A DNA stretch of 64,000 nucleotides from an uncultured bacterium (GCA_949298805.1 CASFXY010000002.1:62001-126000); one strand, 5' to 3'. Positions 33,464 to 43,696 are shown, numbered from the stretch's first letter. Translations and numbers: made by a program. Notes: a model not told the origin generated them from the letters alone.

Positions 33464-34401
33464 AAATAGCTTTTTTTGCAACACCGGACATAGCGATAGA
33501 ATCATTTAAATATTTTATAAATTCAAAGGAATACGAGGTTTGCGCACTTGTAACACAACCTCCGAAACCTTCAAACAGAGGGAAAAAAATTGTTCAAAGC
33601 AAAATTAAAACCATTGCTTTGGAAAATAACATAGAAATATTGGAACCTGAAAAAATATCAAAAGAGCCCGAGATAATATCAAAATTAAAATCTTTTAACT
33701 GCGATTTTTTTATAACATTTGCATTTGGACAGATACTTTCTCAGGAAGTTATTGACATCCCTAAATTTGCAACAATAAACCTTCATGCTTCACTTTTACC
33801 TTGCTATCGCGGTGCCAACCCAATATGCGAAGCAATTTTAAACGGCGAAAAAATTACGGGCATTACCACAATGAAAACAGCTCTGGAACTTGATGCGGGG
33901 GATATATGCTTACAACAAGAAATAGCTCTTGATGATAAAATTAATACTCCCGAACTTATGGAAAAAATTTCAAATCTTTCTCCAAAACTGTTGGATGAAA
34001 CTCTTAAAGGTATATATCAAGGCACTTTAATACCAAGAAAACAACAACATGATAAAGCTACATTTACCAAAAAAATCAAAAAAGAAGATAAGAGCATCGA
34101 CTGGTCACAAAGTGCAAAAAAAATTCACGATAAAATACGCGCAATGCATACTATAAATACTTGCCATACAAAATTTAACGGGAAGTTGGTAAAAATTTTA
34201 AAGACAAAAGTTGCAGACTCGAACAAAAAAACAAAATGCGGTGAAATTTTAAACATAAACAAAGACGGAATTTGCGTTTGTTGCGGAGATAAAGCAATAT
34301 TAATTCTTTCCGTAAAGCCTGAAGGTAAGGGTGAAATGAGTGCTTACAATTGGAGTTTAGGTGCTAAAATTAAAACAGGAGACACATTTGAAATATGCTA
34401 A
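33460..34401 (+). CDS. fmt: Methionyl-tRNA formyltransferase
   Basis: 313 aa. Formylates initiator Met-tRNA using 10-formyltetrahydrofolate. N-terminal formyltransferase fold with FFATPDIAIESF, INLHASLLPCYRGANPICEAIL (the SLLP motif) and MKTALELDAGDI; C-terminal OB-like domain from about 205. Coupled to def upstream by a four-base overlap and to aroH downstream by a seven-base overlap. Confidence 0.96.
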   Translation: MKIAFFATPDIAIESFKYFINSKEYEVCALVTQPPKPSNRGKKIVQSKIKTIALENNIEILEPEKISKEPEIISKLKSFNCDFFITFAFGQILSQEVIDIPKFATINLHASLLPCYRGANPICEAILNGEKITGITTMKTALELDAGDICLQQEIALDDKINTPELMEKISNLSPKLLDETLKGIYQGTLIPRKQQHDKATFTKKIKKEDKSIDWSQSAKKIHDKIRAMHTINTCHTKFNGKLVKILKTKVADSNKKTKCGEILNINKDGICVCCGDKAILILSVKPEGKGEMSAYNWSLGAKIKTGDTFEIC

Positions 34402-34760
34402 CCAGAGGAATTAGAGGCGCAATAACTCTTGAAAATAATGACAAAAAATCCGTAAGAGAAGCTACGGTTGAACTTTTAAATAAAATTTTAGAAAAAAACA
34501 ACATTGAACTTGAAAGCATAGCCTTTGCAATTTTTACGGTCACATCGGATATAGATGCTGATTTTCCTGCAAAATATGCTCGTGAGTACTGCGGATTTGA
34601 AAATATACCAATGATGTGCTACCGCGAAATGGACGTAAAAGATTCAATAAATAAGTGTTTGCGTGCTCTTATCTGCGTAAATACAACAAAAGACCAAAAA
34701 GAAATAAAACATCAATACTTAAAAGGTGCAGCAATACTGCGACCTGACATAAACGAATAA
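34395..34760 (+). CDS. aroH: Chorismate mutase, AroH type
   Basis: 121 aa, the length of the monofunctional AroH trimer (Bacillus and cyanobacterial type), converting chorismate to prephenate. RGIRGAITLENN with the catalytic Arg near the N-terminus, FTVTSDIDADFPAKYAR and PMMCYREMDV with a second active-site Arg are conserved. It overlaps fmt by seven bases and precedes the M16 peptidase genes by eight. Confidence 0.94.
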   Translation: MLTRGIRGAITLENNDKKSVREATVELLNKILEKNNIELESIAFAIFTVTSDIDADFPAKYAREYCGFENIPMMCYREMDVKDSINKCLRALICVNTTKDQKEIKHQYLKGAAILRPDINE

Positions 34761-34768
34761 GAGGAAAT

Positions 34769-36106
34769 ATGCCAAATTACATTGAAAAACAAGAAATTAA
34801 TTACCCCTATTTGTCGCAACCCGTTTGTATATATACATATCAAAACGGGCACAAAATTGTAATTGCAAAAAAAGAAAGTCACATGGCAAATATAAGTACT
34901 TGGGTAAAAACAGGTTCTATTAATGAAAATTCAAATAATAACGGCGTATCACACTTTTTAGAACATTTAATGTTTAAAGGCACAAACAAATACAAGGCAG
35001 GCGTTTTTGACAGAACTCTTGAATCAAAAGGCGGAATTATAAATGCAGCAACTTGGAAAGATTACACTTATTATTATGTAACAATTCCAAAACGTTCTTT
35101 CGATATTGCTTTACACATGCATGCCGATATGATGATTGACCCGATTATTCCCGAAGAAGAAATAGGTCCCTCTTTTGATTTTAAAGGCAAGGTTCCGGAA
35201 CAAAAGCGCGAAAGATATGTTGTTATTGAAGAAATACGAATGGGCAAGGACAATAATTGGCGTAAAGTATATTCGGCATTAAACGAAGCAATCTATGAAA
35301 AACATCCTTATAAACGAGAAGTAATAGGCACTGAAGCAATTATTTCATCAATTTCGCGTGAAGAAATAATGAGATACTATAAAACTTTTTATGTTCCAAA
35401 CAATATGACAACCATTGTTGTCGGAGATTTTAATGATAATGAAATACTTGAAAAACTTGAAAATGAGTTTAAATTTAAAGATTTGACCAATTTTGAAAAA
35501 TGCGTTGCCGATGAGAAAATACCGGAAATAAAAATCAAAAATCCAAGATATTTGGAACAAACAGGAGATGTGACAAGCGGATATTTAATGCTCGGCTTTT
35601 TGTGCGACAGCGCAAAAAAAATTAAAGAAACAATTGCGCTTGATGTATTGTCCATAATATTAGGCGAAGGCAAAAGCTCAAGACTCAACACAAGATTTAT
35701 TGAAAACGAAAAAGAACCCTATGTATATCAAATCGAAACGTCACATTACCAATTTAAGGACGGAGACAATTTCTTTATAGAAGCAGTGTTTGCCCCAAGC
35801 AAAAAAGACGAATTTATCAAAGAAATAAAAAAAGAGCTTGATAAACTTACAAATATAAGCAATGAAGAATTGCAAAAAGCAAAAAAACGCGCGAGAGTTA
35901 ACTTTGCTCAAGATGCAGAAACCGTTTCAGACATTGCAGATTCAATCGGATACTATATGACCGTTTGTGACGACTTAATACCGGCACAGATTTATCTTAA
36001 AACCCTTGAAGAAATAGACATAAACTATCTAAACACTATCGCCGCAAAATATCTGAACAAGGATTTTTGCTCAATCAGCACACTACTCCCGAAAGGAGAA
36101 AAATAA
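34769..36106 (+). CDS. M16-family zinc peptidase, catalytic subunit
   Basis: 445 aa. The inverted zinc motif HFLEHLMFKGT (HxxEH) lies near residue 70, with the downstream acidic ligand region YVVIEEIRMGKDN about 80 residues later. Two M16 half-domains span the chain. Ribosome-binding site AGAGGA before the ATG. It is followed, with a one-base overlap, by a second M16 protein lacking the zinc motif; such active/inactive pairs are a common M16 arrangement. Substrate unknown. Confidence 0.93.
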   Translation: MPNYIEKQEINYPYLSQPVCIYTYQNGHKIVIAKKESHMANISTWVKTGSINENSNNNGVSHFLEHLMFKGTNKYKAGVFDRTLESKGGIINAATWKDYTYYYVTIPKRSFDIALHMHADMMIDPIIPEEEIGPSFDFKGKVPEQKRERYVVIEEIRMGKDNNWRKVYSALNEAIYEKHPYKREVIGTEAIISSISREEIMRYYKTFYVPNNMTTIVVGDFNDNEILEKLENEFKFKDLTNFEKCVADEKIPEIKIKNPRYLEQTGDVTSGYLMLGFLCDSAKKIKETIALDVLSIILGEGKSSRLNTRFIENEKEPYVYQIETSHYQFKDGDNFFIEAVFAPSKKDEFIKEIKKELDKLTNISNEELQKAKKRARVNFAQDAETVSDIADSIGYYMTVCDDLIPAQIYLKTLEEIDINYLNTIAAKYLNKDFCSISTLLPKGEK

Positions 36107-37341
36107 TGGAACATATCATAAAAAACGACATAGATATAATCATAAATGACAGAAAAAATACACCGAGAACCTGCGTATGCTTCTATTTTGCAATAGATGA
36201 AGAAGAAAAAATCTCAGGCACACACGGGCTTTTTGCCAAACTTCTTTTACAGGGGACAAAAACGAAAGATGCCAAAACTCTTGCACAAGAACTTGAAAAT
36301 AATTGTATTGATGTATCTATCAAAACTAAACAAGACTATCTGAAGATTAGTTTTTTATTTTTAAATGAAGATTTTAATCTTGCAATGCAATATGCAAAAG
36401 ATATTTTACTTAATTCCACCTTTAAAGAATTCGAAAAAGAAAAATATAAAATGAAAGGCGAAATTCAAGCAGATTTAGACAACCCAAGAATTATGGCATC
36501 TGATGCATTTGTAAAAAGATTATTTAAAGGGCATTATTACTCAAACACTGCCTCAAAAACGCTTGAAGAACTTGATAAAATAAAACCGCAGGACATTTTT
36601 GAAACTCATAATAAAATTTTAAACGCAAGAAAAACAATATCCATAGCAGGTGACGTGCAAAATCCGCAAGAACTTGCTCAATACTTTGCAATAAATTTTG
36701 AATTTATGAAGTCAAATAAAACAAAATCAAAAATACCTGTATATGAAAATTTTACACCCCGGAACGGCAAAATTGAAGTTTTAAGAATTGCAAAAAATGA
36801 CTTAAATCAAGCACAACTCTTTCAGGGTTTTATTGTTCCTAATGTAGGAAGTGATTTTTATCCCAAGATATCTGTAATGAATAACATTTTAGGTTCGTCC
36901 GGATTAAGTTCAAGGCTTTTTGTGGAATTAAGAGATAAACAAGGACTTGCATATACCGTAAGAAGCAGTTATGAAACCCTCTACAAATCCGCTGTTTTCA
37001 GTTTTTATATCGCAACAGAACCTAAGAACATTAAAAAATCTCTCGAGGGTTTTGAAGAAGAATTAACGAAATTGGCAAATTTTGAACCAAACATAGATGA
37101 ACTCAATGGTGCCAAAGAAAATATAACAGGAAAACTCGAGTATTTTTCTCAAACAAACTCTCAACTCGCCTCAATAGAAGGCTACAATTACTTAATGGGT
37201 CTTGGACTTAATTTCAGTGATAAATTTATAAATATGATTAACAATGTAAGCGCAAAAGACGTAAGCGAAGCTGCAAAACTCATATTGGAGAAGAATTCTT
37301 TAATATGTGTTCTTGCGCCTGAGAAATATATAAATTTTTAA
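36106..37341 (+). CDS. M16-family peptidase-like protein, non-catalytic partner
   Basis: 411 aa from the ATG at 36106, which has AAAGGAG upstream and overlaps the preceding stop (TAATG); a longer frame begins inside the preceding gene and is rejected. The place of HxxEH is taken by HGLFAKLLLQGT, so zinc binding is lost. The C-terminal half keeps the Arg/Tyr-containing GLAYTVRSSYETLY seen in the non-catalytic partner of M16 heterodimers. It very probably forms a dimer with the upstream enzyme. Confidence 0.9.
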   Translation: MEHIIKNDIDIIINDRKNTPRTCVCFYFAIDEEEKISGTHGLFAKLLLQGTKTKDAKTLAQELENNCIDVSIKTKQDYLKISFLFLNEDFNLAMQYAKDILLNSTFKEFEKEKYKMKGEIQADLDNPRIMASDAFVKRLFKGHYYSNTASKTLEELDKIKPQDIFETHNKILNARKTISIAGDVQNPQELAQYFAINFEFMKSNKTKSKIPVYENFTPRNGKIEVLRIAKNDLNQAQLFQGFIVPNVGSDFYPKISVMNNILGSSGLSSRLFVELRDKQGLAYTVRSSYETLYKSAVFSFYIATEPKNIKKSLEGFEEELTKLANFEPNIDELNGAKENITGKLEYFSQTNSQLASIEGYNYLMGLGLNFSDKFINMINNVSAKDVSEAAKLILEKNSLICVLAPEKYINF

Positions 37342-37391
37342 CTTTATTTAATAATTTGCACAAAAATAAGCCATAAACTAAAATACTAATT

Positions 37392-37979
37392 ATGCAAGAA
37401 GTAAAACGCGGACAAATTATTGATATAAGAAATCCCAAGTTTCCAAAACTTGAAGGAATAATTCAAACTGTCGAAAGTGACAGATTAAAGATTTATTATC
37501 CGGAAGAATACGAAAGCTATGCTTGGGCACTAAGCGAAGGTGACGAACTGCATGTAAAAGTGCATACTCAATTTGGAATTAAAACAATGAGTTCAATGGT
37601 AATTTGTGCACCCTCAAGCGATGGCGAACTTGTTATAGAAAACGCTTCAGCACATGAAGTTTCACAAAAAAGAGAATATGTACGCACGGCAACCGAATTC
37701 AGATTTTTTATAAAAAAGCAGGACAAGCTCATTGGTGCACTATGTAAAGATATATCTGCAGGTGGCATAAAATTTATACCGGACGAATATATATTTGACT
37801 TAAATGATGAAATTGAAATAAGATTTCAAGGTGACGAATTCGATAAAGATTTAAACATCCAAAGTGTTATAATTAACATAATTGGCGACAAAGTTATTGC
37901 AAAATATGTCAATATAAATGAATTTGACAGAGATAAAATATCAGGCTTTTGCCTAAAAACACTTAGTAATCTTGGATAA
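37392..37979 (+). CDS. PilZ-domain protein with YcgR-like N-terminal domain
   Basis: 195 aa. The N-terminal half (about 1-95) resembles the YcgR N-domain; the C-terminal PilZ domain (about 96-190) has REYVRTATEF (the RxxxR pair) and DISAGGIKF (D-x-S-x-x-G), the cyclic-di-GMP-binding motifs. It probably controls motility, surface polymer or secretion in response to cyclic-di-GMP. Located between the M16 pair and a TPR gene, with no flagellar genes nearby. Confidence 0.88.
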   Translation: MQEVKRGQIIDIRNPKFPKLEGIIQTVESDRLKIYYPEEYESYAWALSEGDELHVKVHTQFGIKTMSSMVICAPSSDGELVIENASAHEVSQKREYVRTATEFRFFIKKQDKLIGALCKDISAGGIKFIPDEYIFDLNDEIEIRFQGDEFDKDLNIQSVIINIIGDKVIAKYVNINEFDRDKISGFCLKTLSNLG

Positions 37980-37994
37980 GATATCGGAGTAAAA

Positions 37995-39587
37995 TTGAAA
38001 ACCTATAACGAAATAAATAAGAAAATTAACAAATTAACAAAAAGCGGACAAATTCAAAAAGCTATAGAATATTGCCAATCAATGTTGATGAATGAACCTT
38101 CCAACACTGCACTATGTGTTCGTTTAGGTGATTTATATATGGATTGGCATTTAGACGTATATCAGGCAAAACAATATATTGACGAAGCAATAACACAATA
38201 CCAAAGGGCTTCTGAAAGCCTGATAGATGACCCGCAGATATACTATAAGATAGGCTTTGCTTTTTATCACAAAGGCGAACTTGACAGAGCTATTAACTAC
38301 TTTAACCTTGCAATCACAAAAGGCGCAAACAAAGCACAGTGCCACTACATGATTGCACAGTCGTTAAAGAAAAAAGACCGCTATCATGATGCACTTGATG
38401 AAGCAAATGAAGCTTTGAAACATACCTTGATTAAATCATCAAGGATACATTACTTGAAATACAGACTTTTAAAGGCTTTGTTTTTTAAATCAACCAAAAC
38501 AAAAATGGAAAGTTATATCAATCTTATACTTTCAATTTTAACACTACCTTTTGACAAGGAAGCACTAAAGGATGTCAAAAATAAGACAAAAATTATAACA
38601 ATTTTCCCGAAGCTTGTAAATGCATATAAATTTTATGCACTTAAAGATTATGAAAAAGCAATAGGAATTTATTCTCAGGCAATTGATAAAATGCCGGGTT
38701 TTGCGCCGTTATATTCTCTTTTGGGCGATGTATACAGAGCTGTAGGTAAGCATGAAGAAGCAATTGTTGAATACAAAATGGCACGTTGGATAGACTCACT
38801 CTGTTTCAGCGCATATTCAGGACTTGTGCAAGCTTATGAAGAAATGGGTGACTATGATAACGCTATTACGACATATAAAAAATTTATATCCATACATCCG
38901 AACAGCGCTGTTTTACACAGTAATGTAGCAAACCTATACTTTATGAAGGGCGAAATTGAACAAGCAATTTCGCATTATCAAAGTGCAATTACACTAAATC
39001 CTAAGCATGATTGGACAAGCCTTGTGGCACAAACTTTAGGATATATTCAACAAAATGTCACAAAAAATGTACAAGCAGCAATTTCGTCATTTCACATTGC
39101 ACACCTTCTGGCACCAAAAGAAATTGACATATATGTAAGCTTAGGCAGTGCTTTTTATGATGCCGAAGATTATAAAAATGCGCTTATTGTATACAGACGC
39201 GCGTTAGAGCTTGAACCCAATAATGCAAAAATTCACTGCAATTTAGGATATTTACACTGGGGCATGGGAGATTTAACCGAGGCAATAAAAGAATACAAAC
39301 TGTCAATAAAATACGACCCTACTTATGATATAGCACACAACAACCTTGGCGTAATATATCTGGATGATTTAGCACATATAGCAAATGCTATAGAATGCTT
39401 TAAACATGCTGCCGAGGCAAACCCAAACTATGCTCTTGCATATTATAATCTTGGCAGAGCGTATGCCATAAAGGGAGAAAAGATTGAAGCCGCAAAATAC
39501 TATCAGCTGGCTTATGACGTCAATTCCATAACTGATGAAATAGACCCTGCAGATATTCAAGAAAGATTAAATAATCTTTTTGACTAA
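37995..39587 (+). CDS. Tetratricopeptide-repeat protein
   Basis: 530 aa starting with TTG, supported by GGAG six bases upstream. At least ten TPR-like helix pairs run along the chain, for example IYYKIGFAFYHKGELDRAINYF, APLYSLLGDVYRAVGKHEEAI and LAYYNLGRAYAIKGEKIEAA. There is no signal peptide or membrane segment, so it is probably a cytoplasmic scaffold. No enzymatic domain. It follows the PilZ gene by 15 bp. Confidence 0.88.
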   Translation: MKTYNEINKKINKLTKSGQIQKAIEYCQSMLMNEPSNTALCVRLGDLYMDWHLDVYQAKQYIDEAITQYQRASESLIDDPQIYYKIGFAFYHKGELDRAINYFNLAITKGANKAQCHYMIAQSLKKKDRYHDALDEANEALKHTLIKSSRIHYLKYRLLKALFFKSTKTKMESYINLILSILTLPFDKEALKDVKNKTKIITIFPKLVNAYKFYALKDYEKAIGIYSQAIDKMPGFAPLYSLLGDVYRAVGKHEEAIVEYKMARWIDSLCFSAYSGLVQAYEEMGDYDNAITTYKKFISIHPNSAVLHSNVANLYFMKGEIEQAISHYQSAITLNPKHDWTSLVAQTLGYIQQNVTKNVQAAISSFHIAHLLAPKEIDIYVSLGSAFYDAEDYKNALIVYRRALELEPNNAKIHCNLGYLHWGMGDLTEAIKEYKLSIKYDPTYDIAHNNLGVIYLDDLAHIANAIECFKHAAEANPNYALAYYNLGRAYAIKGEKIEAAKYYQLAYDVNSITDEIDPADIQERLNNLFD

Positions 39588-39621
39588 TAATAATTTTTTA
39601 ATTTTAGTGTAAAGTTATTCT

Positions 39622-40587
39622 ATGCCAATATGGAACTATATATTAAAGAGGATTTTACAAGGGATACCGATAATTATAATTGTATCCTTTATAAGTTTTT
39701 TCCTGATAAGACTTTCTCCGGTTGACCCATTGGCTGAATTAAGGTTAAATCCGTCAATAACAAAACAAACTCTTGAAGCGGAAAAAATTCGCCTTGGACT
39801 TGATAAACCCATAATAATACAATATTTTATATGGGGTAAAAATTTTATTCGCGGAAATATGGGGACAACTGTCAGCGGAGAAAGTGTCAGCCTAAAAATT
39901 AAGGAAAGAGCATTTAACACAATATTATTGTCGCTAAGCGTTATTTTCTGGACATGGATTATCGGTATACCTCTGGGTATTATTGCAGCGTTAAATTACA
40001 GAAGCACTTTTGACAGAATTTTAACCGTAATGTCAAGTGCAGGCATGGCAATACCGTCTTTTTTCTTTGCAATTCTTTTATTGATTTTTGCTCAAAAAAC
40101 AGGCTGGTTCCCAATTGGAGGGCTTACTTGTCCGAATTTTTCAAACTTTAGCACTTGGCACAAAATTCTGGATATAATTCATCATTTATTCCTGCCGACT
40201 TTTGTGCTCACAACAATATCTCTGGCGGGACTATCAAGACAAATGCGCTCAAATTTACTTGACGTTCTTGACAGCGACTATGTAAAATTTGCTAAAGCAA
40301 AAGGACTTTCGCCATACAAAGTTATAGTAAAGCATGCCCTTAGGAATGCAATTAATCCGCTTGTAACTCTTTTAGGATTTGAATTTGCAGCATTATTAAG
40401 CGGCGCAGCACTAACCGAATATGTTTTTCAATACCCCGGACTTGGCAGATTAATTCTTGAAGCAGTTATGAAGTCAGACATAAACCTTGTTATGGCAAGC
40501 CTTGTTATTGGTTCATTCATGCTAATTTTAGGCAATATTATAGCAGACATTCTTTTAAAATTAACCGATCCGAGGGTGAGGCTGTAA
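39622..40587 (+). CDS. Peptide ABC transporter permease, DppB type
   Basis: 321 aa with six predicted membrane helices. The N-terminal YILKRILQGIPIIIIVSFISFF and RLSPVDPL are typical of DppB/OppB, and the EAA loop reads FAKAKGLSPYKVIVKHALRNAINP. It shares one base with the next permease gene. The binding protein is not adjacent; the only ATPase in the window is at 21509. Confidence 0.93.
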   Translation: MPIWNYILKRILQGIPIIIIVSFISFFLIRLSPVDPLAELRLNPSITKQTLEAEKIRLGLDKPIIIQYFIWGKNFIRGNMGTTVSGESVSLKIKERAFNTILLSLSVIFWTWIIGIPLGIIAALNYRSTFDRILTVMSSAGMAIPSFFFAILLLIFAQKTGWFPIGGLTCPNFSNFSTWHKILDIIHHLFLPTFVLTTISLAGLSRQMRSNLLDVLDSDYVKFAKAKGLSPYKVIVKHALRNAINPLVTLLGFEFAALLSGAALTEYVFQYPGLGRLILEAVMKSDINLVMASLVIGSFMLILGNIIADILLKLTDPRVRL

Positions 40588-41651
40588 TGAAAAGTTTTAT
40601 TAGACAATTTGCTAAGGATAAATTTGCAATAATATCTTCAATGATACTTCTAATAATGTATCTGGGGATTTTTCTTGCAAATTTTATAGCACCTTATCCA
40701 AAAGATTATTCAAACAGAAAACTCTCTTACGCACCCCCTTCAAATATTTATTTTATAACTCCTGACGGTAAATTAAGCAGACCGTATACATATAATTACA
40801 TAAGAAAATTTGATAAAAATTCATTGAGAACATATTTTATACAAGACAGAAGCCAAAAATACCATCTCACAATTTTCCCCAGAGGCTTTGAATATAAATT
40901 TTTGGGAATTATTAAAACAGACAGGCATCTTTTTGGAGTGCAAAACGGTGGAGAATTATTCCTACTGGGCTGCGACATAAACGGACGAGACAACTTCTCA
41001 AGGCTCTTGTACGGCGGGCAAGTTTCTTTAACAATAGGTTTTTTGGCATTATTTATTTCATTTCCCATTGGTCTTATATATGGAGGAATTGCCGGCTATC
41101 TGGGCGGAAAAATTGATATGCTGATGATGAGATTTGCTGAAGCTGTAATGTCCATACCAAGCTTTTACCTTCTGATAATTCTTGCGGCAGTTTTACCATC
41201 AGGGATGACAAGTTCGCAAAGATTTCTACTAATAACGGTAATACTTGCATTAATAGGTTGGGCAGGATTTTCTCGAGTAGTAAGAGGCATGGTACTATCA
41301 ATTAAAACTCAGGATTTCGTTCGCGCCGCCCGTTCAATTGGCGCATCAAGGGCGAGAATTATTTTAAAACACATTCTCCCGCAAACATCAAGCTATGTAA
41401 TTATTGCAATAACACTAAGCGTGCCGAGTTACATACTTGCAGAATCCGGACTCAGCTTCTTGGGTCTTGGGATACAACAGCCCGACGCAAGTTGGGGAAA
41501 TATGCTCAAAGAAGCACAAGAGTTCGCAAATATCATGTACAGACCTTGGCTTTTAACTCCTGGTTTTTTAATTTTTGTTGCAGTTTTGTCATTTAATCTC
41601 ATAGGAGATACAATAAGGGATATATTAGACCCAAAATCGGAAATCAAATAA
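40587..41651 (+). CDS. Peptide ABC transporter permease, DppC type
   Basis: 354 aa. First helix at about 15-33, then an extracytoplasmic insertion of about 90 residues (about 37-128) before the remaining helices, longer than in E. coli DppC. The EAA loop is VRAARSIGASRARIILKHILPQT, and LGLGIQQPDASWG near residue 295 is a DppC hallmark. The start overlaps dppB by one base. Confidence 0.93.
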   Translation: MKSFIRQFAKDKFAIISSMILLIMYLGIFLANFIAPYPKDYSNRKLSYAPPSNIYFITPDGKLSRPYTYNYIRKFDKNSLRTYFIQDRSQKYHLTIFPRGFEYKFLGIIKTDRHLFGVQNGGELFLLGCDINGRDNFSRLLYGGQVSLTIGFLALFISFPIGLIYGGIAGYLGGKIDMLMMRFAEAVMSIPSFYLLIILAAVLPSGMTSSQRFLLITVILALIGWAGFSRVVRGMVLSIKTQDFVRAARSIGASRARIILKHILPQTSSYVIIAITLSVPSYILAESGLSFLGLGIQQPDASWGNMLKEAQEFANIMYRPWLLTPGFLIFVAVLSFNLIGDTIRDILDPKSEIK

Positions 41652-41657
41652 GATAGT

Positions 41658-42362
41658 ATGGAAAATTTCAATTTAGTAAGTGACTACAATATACTTGTGC
41701 TCTCAAGAATAGGCTTGTCAATATTTTTTGGATTTTTGCTTGGTTTTGAGCGAGAAATAACAGGGAAATTTGCAGGTCTTAGAACTCACATTCTGGTATG
41801 CACAGGTGCTTGCATTTTTACCATCCTCTCTATATATGGTTTTAAAATGCAAGAAATCGAAGGCTTTATCGGTACAAACGACCCTGCTCGTATAGCTGCA
41901 CAAATAATAACCGGCATCGGCTTTATCGGCGCAGGTACCGTAATGCGAAGCGGTACAAATATTTTGGGCATTACTACTGCTGCAACTCTATGGGTGTGTG
42001 CAGCGGTCGGTATGGCATGCGGTACGGGTCAATTTTCACTTGCAACAATTGCAACGCTGTCTACAATGGCAATTTTGATATTAATCAGAATTTTTGAAAA
42101 AAAAGTTATTCAACAAAGAATATCGCACTACAGAAATATTGAAATAAAATTAAGCACAGGCATAAGAAACATAGATAAAATCAATGCCATAATAGAAAAA
42201 AACTTCACAAGAATAACAAAATTAGACAAAAAGGTTTTAAACGGCACTGATTTAAAAATTAACTTAACCGTACTCACAAATTGCAGCCTATACTCAATTA
42301 ACGAAACATTTGCGCACCTTGAATGCATAAATTCACTTGAGGTTCAGGAAGTTTATGAATAA
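41658..42362 (+). CDS. MgtC/SapB family membrane protein
   Basis: 234 aa. The N-terminal membrane domain (about 12-140, four or five helices) has LLGFEREITGKFAGLRTHILVCTGACIFT, GIGFIGAGTVMRSG and TTAATLWVCAAVGMACG, all MgtC signatures. A soluble ACT-like C-terminal domain (about 150-230) follows. MgtC proteins affect magnesium limitation, membrane potential and F1Fo-ATPase in other bacteria; role here inferred from family only. It overlaps the next gene by eight bases. Confidence 0.9.
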   Translation: MENFNLVSDYNILVLSRIGLSIFFGFLLGFEREITGKFAGLRTHILVCTGACIFTILSIYGFKMQEIEGFIGTNDPARIAAQIITGIGFIGAGTVMRSGTNILGITTAATLWVCAAVGMACGTGQFSLATIATLSTMAILILIRIFEKKVIQQRISHYRNIEIKLSTGIRNIDKINAIIEKNFTRITKLDKKVLNGTDLKINLTVLTNCSLYSINETFAHLECINSLEVQEVYE

Positions 42363-43617
42363 AGACACAGACGAAATACTTGAATACATAAAAACTATTT
42401 TCTGGACAATTTTTGTTGCGGCTATTATTGTCAGTATTTGTGTAGCAGACTTAAGAATAAATATAGGCAAGAAAAAAAATACCGAATTTCATATTAAAGA
42501 GCTCACAAACGTGAGGCTAAGTCTGGATGAATTATTTTATCTTGAAAGACAAAATCCGTCGGATTTTATGATAAATCTAAAAATTGCTTTCTTGTACGAA
42601 ATAATAAAAGACACAAAAAACGCTGAAATAAACTACGAAAAAGCATTATCAAAATCTAACAACAATCCTTTTGCACTCTACAAGACGGCAATGTTTTATG
42701 TAACTCAGAAAGAATATAATAAAGCAATAAATTATATACTTATAATACCGGATAGCGGCAATAAAAAATACTACGAATTAAAAGCGCGTTTTTATTCAAA
42801 ACTTGGTACGTCATTTTTGAATGATGATGATTATTACAACTCTATAAAAATCTATAAAATGGCACTTAAATATGCAAAAAACGTAAGTCCGGAAATTGAA
42901 AACAAGGTTAAAAAAGACTTAGCTAATGCATATAATGAATTTGCGGAGAAATTTATAAACGAGAATGACCCAAGGCATGCCATAACAATGCTTGAAAACG
43001 CTCTTGAAATTTTTCCGGATCCTTATGCAATGTATAAACTTGGATTAATATACAGAAATGTTGATGACGAAAAAGCATTAAAGCATATACAAAATGCCTA
43101 TGATATTAAACCCGAAATAGTTAATACCGAAATTTATAACAAGCTTTTAACTCATCTTATAAAAAGATGTGCAGAGGAAGGAGAATACTCTAAATCAAGA
43201 TTTTATACTCTAAAACTTGATAATTTAAAAAGAAAAATTATTAATACCAATATTTTTGAAGGCGACATAATAATAAGCAATTTTCGAATAATTGCACATA
43301 AAAAATTTATAATAGGCAAGAAGAAATACTATGCATCATTTAATATTAAAAACGGTTCAAATTATCCCATAGATAATTTATTTATAAAGCTGTCAATACA
43401 CCCGCAAGGTGTTAAACCACTAACGGTAGAGCAAAAAGTCGTAAGCAGAAACAACCCCATAACCTCAGATAAAACCGCATATAATATTAAAATTCCAATA
43501 GACAATGCAAAACTGGATACAATATCAAAATATGCAGAAATACAAGTTCTTGCAAAAAAAGATATACGCTTGCAATGGACAATGATAGATTATTTAACCG
43601 TCAGTTTCACAAAATAG
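42355..43617 (+). CDS. Membrane-anchored TPR protein, unknown
   Basis: 420 aa from the ATG at 42355, preceded by AGGAAG; it overlaps the mgtC stop (ATGAATAA). One transmembrane helix (about 15-33, TIFWTIFVAAIIVSICVA) anchors a long TPR-like region (about 60-280, for example NPFALYKTAMFYVTQKEYNKAINY) and a beta-rich C-terminal domain (about 290-420). The C-terminal domain may be immunoglobulin-like (YYASFNIKNGSNYPIDNLFIKL). No recognised function. It lies just upstream of infB. Confidence 0.8.
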   Translation: MNKDTDEILEYIKTIFWTIFVAAIIVSICVADLRINIGKKKNTEFHIKELTNVRLSLDELFYLERQNPSDFMINLKIAFLYEIIKDTKNAEINYEKALSKSNNNPFALYKTAMFYVTQKEYNKAINYILIIPDSGNKKYYELKARFYSKLGTSFLNDDDYYNSIKIYKMALKYAKNVSPEIENKVKKDLANAYNEFAEKFINENDPRHAITMLENALEIFPDPYAMYKLGLIYRNVDDEKALKHIQNAYDIKPEIVNTEIYNKLLTHLIKRCAEEGEYSKSRFYTLKLDNLKRKIINTNIFEGDIIISNFRIIAHKKFIIGKKKYYASFNIKNGSNYPIDNLFIKLSIHPQGVKPLTVEQKVVSRNNPITSDKTAYNIKIPIDNAKLDTISKYAEIQVLAKKDIRLQWTMIDYLTVSFTK

Positions 43618-43696
43618 TGTAAAAAACTGTACTAAATATTATGCTTGTGTTATTAATAATAGTATACAGTATAAACAAGGTTAATTTTGGTGCACA

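Noticed and set aside
36067-36105. Upstream start of the second M16 protein
   Set aside because: The ATG at 36106 has AAAGGAG at good spacing and a one-base overlap with the preceding stop.
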